A stretch of 64,000 bases of DNA from Petrocella sp024636985 (lineage in GTDB: Bacteria > Bacillota > Clostridia > Lachnospirales > Vallitaleaceae). This document shows positions 58,093-64,000 of the stretch, one piece after another (position 1 is the stretch's first letter; the number at the start of each line of letters is the position of its first letter). The DNA lies in assembly GCA_024636985.1 (NCBI GenBank), contig JAGXFY010000071.1:1-64000 (forward strand). The letters run 5' to 3'. Below the pieces are notes generated by a model that saw nothing but the letters and a program-made list of their open reading frames with translations, was not told the origin of the DNA and did no database searches. The position numbers were made by a program, and so were the translations under genes.

Positions 58093-59488
58093 GTTAATGA
58101 TCGCTGGAAGCAGCAGTGGCGTTGGGAAAACAACTTTAACGATGGGTATATTATCTGCATTATCTAAAGAAATGGCAGTTCAATCCTATAAAGTGGGGCC
58201 AGACTATATAGATCCTGCATACCATACATTTATTACGGGTAGAAAATGTAGAAATCTTGATAATTACTTGTTAACAAATGAAGCGATAGAGGAAATTTTT
58301 TATAAGAATATTAAAGATGCACAAATCTCAATAATAGAAGGGGTAATGGGTTTATATGATGGTGCACATATAAGCAATGATATAGGAAGTTCAGCCAGTG
58401 TTTCGAAAGTATTAAAATGTCCGGTAGTTTTGGTCGTTGATGGAAGTGGAGTCGCAAAGAGTATTGCCGCAATTGTTAAAGGTTTTATTGAGTTTGATGT
58501 AGAGGTTAATCTTTGTGGGGTCATCATAAATAAAGTGAATTCCTTAAGTCATTATAAGTTATTAAAAGAAGCAATAGAGCATTATACATCTGCAAAATGT
58601 TATGGTTACTTGCCTAAAAATGATACAGGTACTATAAAATCAAGACATCTTGGATTAATACCATGTTGTGAAATTGATGATATAAAGATGAAGCTTGATG
58701 CGATTAGTCAAGCAGTCGAGGAAACTGTTGATTTAGAAGGGCTAATTGAATTAGCCAATCATGAAGCAGAAGAAATCCACATAGAGCATACACGACAACA
58801 ACCGGAATTTGAAGGTCTTCATATTGGTGTTGCCTATGATGATGCATTTAATTTTTATTATGAGGACAATTTAGATTTGTTTAAAGAATTAGGTGCCAAA
58901 ATCAGTTTTTTTAGTCCCATAAAGGATTCTAAACTTCCAGAAAATGTGCACTTTTTATACTTTGGAGGTGGGTTTCCAGAAGTATTTGCTCGGGAATTAT
59001 CCGTAAATCATTTAATGAAACAGGATATTTTAGAAAAGTTAATCTCTGGGATTCCTTATTTAGCAGAATGTGGGGGGTTGATGTACCTAACGAAAGAATT
59101 GATTTATTTTGATGGAGAAACTTTTAGTATGGTCGGTTGGTTAGAGGGTAAGTGTAAGATGACAAAAACCTTACAACGATTTGGATATAAAACCTTAAGA
59201 TTAAGTTCAAACTGTATTTTAGGAGAAAAGAATCAAGAAATAAAAATTCATGAATTTCATCGATCTACAACGGAAGTAGTAAATAGCACAACAGCTTATG
59301 AATTAAGCAAAAGGAAGGACAATACGTTGACCAATACATACGAATGCGGATATATGAAAGGAAATGGTGTTGCAGGTTACCCACACTTTCATTTCTATGG
59401 AAATCAGGAGATGGCTATCCATATTTTGAAAGCGGCACGAGAATATGCAAATATAGAAAAATCAAATCAAAAGCAGGAGAGGAATTGA
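58079..59488 (+). CDS. cbiA: Cobyrinate a,c-diamide synthase
   Basis: A 469-residue glutamine-dependent amidase. The N-terminal ATPase has the P-loop GSSSGVGKTTLTMG and YKVGPDYIDPAYH. The C-terminal glutaminase has FGGGFPEVFA and the catalytic cysteine in PYLAECGGLMYL, with HFHFYG near the end. Acts on the a and c side chains. GGAGG precedes the ATG. Confidence 0.95.
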   Translation: MKAPKLMIAGSSSGVGKTTLTMGILSALSKEMAVQSYKVGPDYIDPAYHTFITGRKCRNLDNYLLTNEAIEEIFYKNIKDAQISIIEGVMGLYDGAHISNDIGSSASVSKVLKCPVVLVVDGSGVAKSIAAIVKGFIEFDVEVNLCGVIINKVNSLSHYKLLKEAIEHYTSAKCYGYLPKNDTGTIKSRHLGLIPCCEIDDIKMKLDAISQAVEETVDLEGLIELANHEAEEIHIEHTRQQPEFEGLHIGVAYDDAFNFYYEDNLDLFKELGAKISFFSPIKDSKLPENVHFLYFGGGFPEVFARELSVNHLMKQDILEKLISGIPYLAECGGLMYLTKELIYFDGETFSMVGWLEGKCKMTKTLQRFGYKTLRLSSNCILGEKNQEIKIHEFHRSTTEVVNSTTAYELSKRKDNTLTNTYECGYMKGNGVAGYPHFHFYGNQEMAIHILKAAREYANIEKSNQKQERN

Positions 59489-59516
59489 GTATTAAATACT
59501 TGAAAAGGTGAACATA

Positions 59517-61001
59517 ATGGCTAAAAATTTAATGATATTAGGAACGGCTTCCACCGTAGGAAAAAGCATTTTGACTGCAGCCTTTTGTAGAATTTTTAAG
59601 CAGGAAGGTTATCAAACAGCACCCTTTAAGTCACAAAATATGGCATTAAATTCCTATGTTACAAAAGATGGAAAAGAAATGGGAAGAGCTCAAGTGGTTC
59701 AAGCAGAAGCAGCTGGCTTAGAACCCATGGTTGAAATGAATCCTATTCTTTTAAAACCAACCTCAGATGTAGGTAGCCAAGTGATTCTGAATGGAAAAGT
59801 ATTTAAGAACATGACAGCATCTGAGTATTTTGCTATGAAGAGTAGTTTAAAGCCAGAGATTATGAAAGCCTATCATACCCTAGAACAACAATTTGACATG
59901 ATTATTTTAGAAGGAGCAGGAAGTCCTGCTGAAATCAATCTAAAGGCTGACGATATTGTGAATATGGGGATGGCTGAAATGGTGGATGCGCCAGTGATTC
60001 TTGTGGGAGACATCGATAAAGGAGGAATTTTTGCGTCTCTTTATGGAACCATCATGCTTTTAGAACCGGAAGAAAGAGCACGTATAAAAGGGTATATCAT
60101 CAATAAATTTAGAGGGGATGTAGAAATACTAAAGCCTGGGATTGATATGTTTTATGAGAAAATACAAATACCATGCCTAGGTGTGATTCCGTATATGAAA
60201 ATGAACATTGATGATGAAGATAGCGTTACAACTCGTTTTGATAGGAGACAAGAAGGCGCCATAGTAATTGGGATTATTAGGTTGCCATATATGTCTAACT
60301 TTACAGATTTTACTGTTTTTGACTTGGAGGAAGACGTTACAGTGAGATATATCCAAGAAAATACAAAAGAAGAAGTGGATATGATTATTATTCCAGGTAG
60401 CAAAAACACCCTAAAGGATATGGCGTTCGTGCACCATTCAGGGCTAGCAGAATACATATATAGAGCACATAGAAGTAATATACCTATAATTGGCATTTGT
60501 GGAGGGTATCAGATGCTGGGAAGAATAATTTCAGACCCTTTTAATGTTGAGACTAACCAATCTACAGTAAATGGATTAGGCCTCATTGAGGCAGAAACCA
60601 CCATGGCTCAGGATAAAAAAACAATACGGATCAAAGGTATAATCGAAGAAAAGTTATCTTTTGCAGAGGAGGCATTAGGCATGCAAGTAGAAGGCTATGA
60701 AATCCATATGGGTATTACGCGTCTATTAGAGGGAACAAAACCAGCCATTCACCTTGAAGATGGAAGGAAGGATGGAGCCGTCAACTTTGAAGGAAATGTT
60801 TTTGGAACCTATTTACATGGCATCTTTGACAATGATAATTTTAGAAATACATTACTCAATCAGATTAGAAAACTAAAAGGATTGGATACTACAGCAGATA
60901 TTAATTATAAAAACTTAAAAGAAGCAGAATACAATAAATTAGCTGATGTTGTAAGGCATCATGTTGATTTAGAGCAGATTAAGGAAATGATAGGCGTGTA
61001 A
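59517..61001 (+). CDS. cbiP: Cobyric acid synthase
   Basis: A 494-residue glutamine-dependent synthase amidating the b, d, e and g side chains. The P-loop region GTASTVGKSILTAAFCRIF, FKSQNMALNSYVTKDGKEMGRAQ, VGDIDKGGIFASLYGT and the glutaminase cysteine in GICGGYQMLGR are all present, as is YEIHMGITR. AAGGTG before the ATG at 59517 is preferred to a GTG nine bases earlier. Confidence 0.95.
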   Translation: MAKNLMILGTASTVGKSILTAAFCRIFKQEGYQTAPFKSQNMALNSYVTKDGKEMGRAQVVQAEAAGLEPMVEMNPILLKPTSDVGSQVILNGKVFKNMTASEYFAMKSSLKPEIMKAYHTLEQQFDMIILEGAGSPAEINLKADDIVNMGMAEMVDAPVILVGDIDKGGIFASLYGTIMLLEPEERARIKGYIINKFRGDVEILKPGIDMFYEKIQIPCLGVIPYMKMNIDDEDSVTTRFDRRQEGAIVIGIIRLPYMSNFTDFTVFDLEEDVTVRYIQENTKEEVDMIIIPGSKNTLKDMAFVHHSGLAEYIYRAHRSNIPIIGICGGYQMLGRIISDPFNVETNQSTVNGLGLIEAETTMAQDKKTIRIKGIIEEKLSFAEEALGMQVEGYEIHMGITRLLEGTKPAIHLEDGRKDGAVNFEGNVFGTYLHGIFDNDNFRNTLLNQIRKLKGLDTTADINYKNLKEAEYNKLADVVRHHVDLEQIKEMIGV

Positions 61002-61039
61002 TATGAAAAATGATTCGTATAATTAAGGGGGAGTAGAAC

Positions 61040-62119
61040 ATGAATGTGCATGGTGGATATAATGGGAATAAAAAGGAAAAAGTATTAGATTTTAGTGTCA
61101 ATTTAAACCCACTAGGTGTCCCTGAATCCGTCAAAGCGTACATAGTCAATAATCTGGGTGCACTTGATACCTATCCTGAAATTGAGGCAAGGACTGCAAG
61201 GCAATATTTAGCACGTGAACATGGACTAGAATCCAGTAATATCATTATGGGAAATGGTGCAGTAGAATTGATTTATTTGTTGGCAAAGACAGTAAAGCCT
61301 AAGAAAGTACTATTGATACAGCCAACCTTTAGTGAATATGAAAGAGCTTTTCGTCTAAGTGATGCAGAATGTATTCATTATTTCCTAAAGTCAGATGATG
61401 ATTTTAAATTGGATTTAGAAGACTTATTATATACGATTTTAATTCATAAGCCAGGGGTGATGGTGATGTGTAATCCAAACAACCCAACAGCCACCTATAT
61501 TAAAAATAAAGCCATCAAAAAAATCATTGAAGCACTCAAATCTTATGGCGGAATTTTGATGATTGATGAATCTTTTTCAGCTTTTGAAAATATGCCCACG
61601 GCTATTTCGTTATTATATTATGACAATCTTTTCTTACTAAGATCAATGACAAAGTATTACGCCATTGCGGGTATAAGATTAGGATATGGTATTGGAGCTA
61701 AAGAAATTATTGACCAAATGCAATTACAAAAAGAACCTTGGACCTTGAACGCTATTGCGAGCAATATTGTTGAGGTTCTACTAAAAGATGAAGAATATCA
61801 ACTGAAAACAAAGAAATGGTATAAGGAAGAGAAAGCGTATTTCCTTGAGGGTATCAAGAAGATACATTTTTTAACTGTCTTTGAGAGCAAAGCAAATTTC
61901 TTTCTCTGCCATTGCGAGTTTGATAGTGAGGAACTTAAGAGTCGCTTGTTAGAGAAGGGTATATTCATAAGAACCTGTCATGATTTTGCTAGCTTAGAAG
62001 GGAAGTATATCAGAATTGCCCTTAGAAATAGAGCTGAGAATAGATTACTTTTTGAAGCACTTATTGCTATTCAAGAGGCGCTAAAAGAGAAAAAAGAGGT
62101 TCCATCATTAAGTTATTAA
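61040..62119 (+). CDS. cobD: L-threonine-O-3-phosphate decarboxylase
   Basis: A 359-residue class I PLP enzyme related to histidinol-phosphate aminotransferase that makes (R)-1-amino-2-propanol O-2-phosphate for the corrin lower-ligand linker. HGGYNG and LDFSVNLNPLGVPESVK form the CobD opening, NPNNPTATYI binds PLP, and the PLP lysine lies in SMTKYYAIAGIRLGYGI. hisC is less likely given the opening and the operon. Confidence 0.92.
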   Translation: MNVHGGYNGNKKEKVLDFSVNLNPLGVPESVKAYIVNNLGALDTYPEIEARTARQYLAREHGLESSNIIMGNGAVELIYLLAKTVKPKKVLLIQPTFSEYERAFRLSDAECIHYFLKSDDDFKLDLEDLLYTILIHKPGVMVMCNPNNPTATYIKNKAIKKIIEALKSYGGILMIDESFSAFENMPTAISLLYYDNLFLLRSMTKYYAIAGIRLGYGIGAKEIIDQMQLQKEPWTLNAIASNIVEVLLKDEEYQLKTKKWYKEEKAYFLEGIKKIHFLTVFESKANFFLCHCEFDSEELKSRLLEKGIFIRTCHDFASLEGKYIRIALRNRAENRLLFEALIAIQEALKEKKEVPSLSY

Positions 62120-62161
62120 AAGGAAAAGATGAAATCATTATATTGCTAAGGAGACAGGTGA

Positions 62162-63229
62162 ATGGACATATTAAATAGAACTTGTACAGGAATTAAGGGG
62201 TTAAATAATGATATGATGGCAGAAGCAAAGACAAGAATGGATGCACTTGCAAAACCACTGGGTAGCTTAGGTAGGCTTGAGCAAATCGCTATACAAATCG
62301 CGGGAATCACAGGAGCGTTACATAATCAAATTAACAAAAAATGTACCATAGTTATGGCTGCAGATCATGGAATTTGTGAAGAAGGGGTAAGCTGTGCGCC
62401 TCAAGAAGTCACGGCGATTCAAACCATTAATATGTTAAAAGGGTTAACTGGGATTTGTGCAATCAGTAAGGCAAACAATGCAGATATACGTGTTGTAGAT
62501 GTTGGTATTATGAAAGATATTGAGTACCCAGGCTTAGTGAATAGAAAAATACGTTATGCTACGGATAACTTTTTGCTTCGACCTGCAATGAAACGTGAAG
62601 AAGCTGTACAAGCTTTAGAGGTTGGTATAGACATTGTAAGAGGATTGGTAGAGGATGGTTATAATTTATTAGGAACAGGTGAAATGGGTATAGGAAATAC
62701 AAGCTGTAGTAGCGCTGTTTTTATGGCATTTACAGGTTGCAGTGCAGATGTATCTGTAGGCAAAGGCGGTGGTATAACAGATGAAGCCTTTAAAAATAAG
62801 AAAAGAGTCATAGAAAAATCAATTCAATTTCATCAACCAAATAAAAAAGATCCTATTGATGTTTTAACAAAGGTCGGCGGATTAGAACTTGCGGGTATGG
62901 CAGGTTGTTTTCTAGGTGCAGCCTATTATAGAGTGCCTATCGTTATTGATGGATTTATTTCCGCAGCGGCTGCTTTAACGGCCTATAGAATCAATCCTCT
63001 CATAAAAGACTTTCTAATTCCTTCTCATTGTTCTATTGAGCCAGGGTATATTCATATTATGGAAGAAATTGGTCTCAAACCAATGGTATACCTAGAAATG
63101 CGACTTGGTGAAGGTACGGGCTGCCCAATCGCTTTTAGTATTGTTGAAACAGCCCTAGCTGTCATGAATCATATGGCAAGCTTTGCAGAAGCAACCATTA
63201 TTAATGATTACTTAGTCGATATTAGATAA
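62162..63229 (+). CDS. cobT: Nicotinate-nucleotide:dimethylbenzimidazole phosphoribosyltransferase
   Basis: A 355-residue enzyme activating the lower-ligand base as its alpha-ribotide. LAKPLGSLGRLEQIAIQIAGI, MAADHGICEEGVS, LLGTGEMGIGNTSCSSAVF, and the catalytic glutamate region EMRLGEGTGCPIAF match CobT. The base used (dimethylbenzimidazole, adenine, phenolic) cannot be told from this gene; no bza genes are in the window. Confidence 0.95.
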   Translation: MDILNRTCTGIKGLNNDMMAEAKTRMDALAKPLGSLGRLEQIAIQIAGITGALHNQINKKCTIVMAADHGICEEGVSCAPQEVTAIQTINMLKGLTGICAISKANNADIRVVDVGIMKDIEYPGLVNRKIRYATDNFLLRPAMKREEAVQALEVGIDIVRGLVEDGYNLLGTGEMGIGNTSCSSAVFMAFTGCSADVSVGKGGGITDEAFKNKKRVIEKSIQFHQPNKKDPIDVLTKVGGLELAGMAGCFLGAAYYRVPIVIDGFISAAAALTAYRINPLIKDFLIPSHCSIEPGYIHIMEEIGLKPMVYLEMRLGEGTGCPIAFSIVETALAVMNHMASFAEATIINDYLVDIR

Positions 63230-63303
63230 GGAGATTTCAGGATACATATTATTTATTATCTTCATTTTCCTATATCTAATTCGTATAAGTTTTATATGAC
63301 ACC

Positions 63304-64000
63304 TCATACTTGAAAGAGTGCTGCGAAGAATAAGAAGATACATTGAGAAACTTCAACAGTCATTCCCATGATATCACCTGTAATTCCGTTTAGTTTTTTG
63401 CGAATGACCTGGGTCATAAGAAGAACCAATATATAGGTTATACAAATGGGTATCAAGCTTTTCATATCCAAAAGTGCGCCAAGGACTAAGGTTAGTACGA
63501 TGACGTATAATATATGTTTTGGACCAGCTGCATCAACGATTAGTTTTCCCATACCTTTTTCTTTGGCATAATTTGATGTACTGGCTGCAAGTAGAATAGA
63601 ACTCCTACCCACGAAAGGAAATAATAAAAGGATGGTCCAATCTACATGTTGAAAGGTAATCAATAAGAATGCAAAATAAAGAATCAAACCAATTACACCA
63701 AAGGAACCAATTCGGCTGTCGTTCATAATCTCAAAAATCCTAGTTGTATCTCTTCCGCTAAATAATCCATCGAAAGAATCTGCCAGGCCATCTAAATGTA
63801 AACCACCACTTAGAAACACATAGCTTACAATTAATACTAAGGCCATGATATCCATTTCAGGGGTAATATAAAAAACACCCCAACGTAAAGCGGACAAAAT
63901 ACCACCAATGATAAGTCCGATGATGGGGTAAAAGGTAATACTTCCAGTAAAATCTTGATCATTCATTTCATAACGATTTGGTATGTATAGCCTTGTTAAA
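63304..64000 (-). CDS. cobS: Adenosylcobinamide-GDP ribazoletransferase (5' end beyond window)
   Basis: A membrane enzyme joining activated cobinamide and alpha-ribazole in the last B12 step. An ATG at 63966 exists, but codons upstream of it stay open to the window edge and read LTRLYIPNRYE, matching the FLTR(I/L)P opening of CobS. The true start therefore lies outside, and at least 231 codons are visible. GGLHLDGLADSFDGLFSG holds the DxxxD metal motif, and about five hydrophobic helices follow. It is convergent with cobT across a 74-base gap lacking a clear terminator. cobU and cbiB may follow outside. Confidence 0.93.
   Translation of the reverse strand, partial: LTRLYIPNRYEMNDQDFTGSITFYPIIGLIIGGILSALRWGVFYITPEMDIMALVLIVSYVFLSGGLHLDGLADSFDGLFSGRDTTRIFEIMNDSRIGSFGVIGLILYFAFLLITFQHVDWTILLLFPFVGRSSILLAASTSNYAKEKGMGKLIVDAAGPKHILYVIVLTLVLGALLDMKSLIPICITYILVLLMTQVIRKKLNGITGDIMGMTVEVSQCIFLFFAALFQV

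Noticed and set aside
61040..62119. Histidinol-phosphate aminotransferase (hisC) instead of cobD
   Set aside because: The HGGYNG and VNLNPLG opening and placement between cbiP and cobT favour CobD; no his genes are nearby.
63304..63966. cobS as a complete 220-residue gene starting at 63966
   Set aside because: Upstream codons stay open to the window edge and encode the conserved LTR opening of CobS, so the gene is cut by the edge.

Overview
The window is a 64 kb piece of a low-GC, anaerobic Gram-positive chromosome, most likely from Clostridia and possibly a Lachnospirales-like lineage. The pointers are strong AGGAGG ribosome sites, frequent TTG/GTG starts, AT-rich spacers with intrinsic terminators, DnaE-type PolIII, a LytS/YesN-type two-component pair, several GGDEF proteins, a SARP-like regulator and an oxygen-independent B12 pathway. 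No rRNA, tRNA, insertion sequence, prophage or CRISPR array was recognised by eye. Genus-level assignment is not possible from what I can see.

Layout. (1) 1-2.2 kb, minus strand: the start of a gene leaving the window, two small paralogous genes of unknown function, and a SARP/BTAD regulator with a degenerate GGDEF-like tail. Both small genes have 11-bp phased TGT(C/A)AC direct repeats exactly 10 nt upstream of a good -10, which is SARP operator architecture. (2) 2.5-24.7 kb: a mixed, mostly housekeeping and signalling region with a chemoreceptor, an orphan trpB, a possible structured RNA, a PAS-PAS-GGDEF cyclase, an unknown membrane protein divergent from a DeoR regulator, sugar-nucleotide genes (galE, a CpsB-like PHP phosphatase, rfbB), two more GGDEF proteins (one degenerate), a LiaF-like protein, a cobalamin adenosyltransferase, dnaE, pfkA, a zinc-ribbon membrane protein and a GNAT. 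It ends with a PocR-domain histidine kinase and an AraC-type response regulator.

(3) 25.2-40.9 kb: a long co-directional propanediol-utilisation (Pdu) bacterial microcompartment operon: pduA-B-C-D-E-G-H-K-J-L-eutJ-M-N-O-P-S-T, a butyrate-kinase-family kinase and a second PduT-like shell protein. B12-dependent diol dehydratase makes an aldehyde inside the shell. PduP oxidises it to acyl-CoA, PduL makes the acyl phosphate and the Buk-like kinase can yield ATP. PduG/H repair the dehydratase; PduO/S supply and reduce its cobalamin. The PocR kinase/regulator pair just upstream is the obvious inducer module, and a 14-bp direct repeat lies between it and pduA. No alcohol dehydrogenase (PduQ) is in the window.

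(4) 41.0-64 kb: a cobalamin riboswitch with its terminator, then a near-complete anaerobic adenosylcobalamin operon: cobalt uptake (cbiMNQO), corrin ring genes (cbiK-C-D-E-T-L-F-H-J), tetrapyrrole supply from glutamyl-tRNA (hemA, hemC, cobA-hemD fusion, hemB, hemL), then cbiG, cbiA, cbiP, cobD, cobT and, convergent and cut by the window edge, cobS. It makes the cofactor that the Pdu dehydratase needs. Precorrin-2 dehydrogenase, cbiB and cobU are not seen here.

Starts were moved downstream from the longest reading frame wherever a ribosome binding site clearly favoured an internal codon; these cases are stated. All family assignments are from reading the translations, not from database searches.
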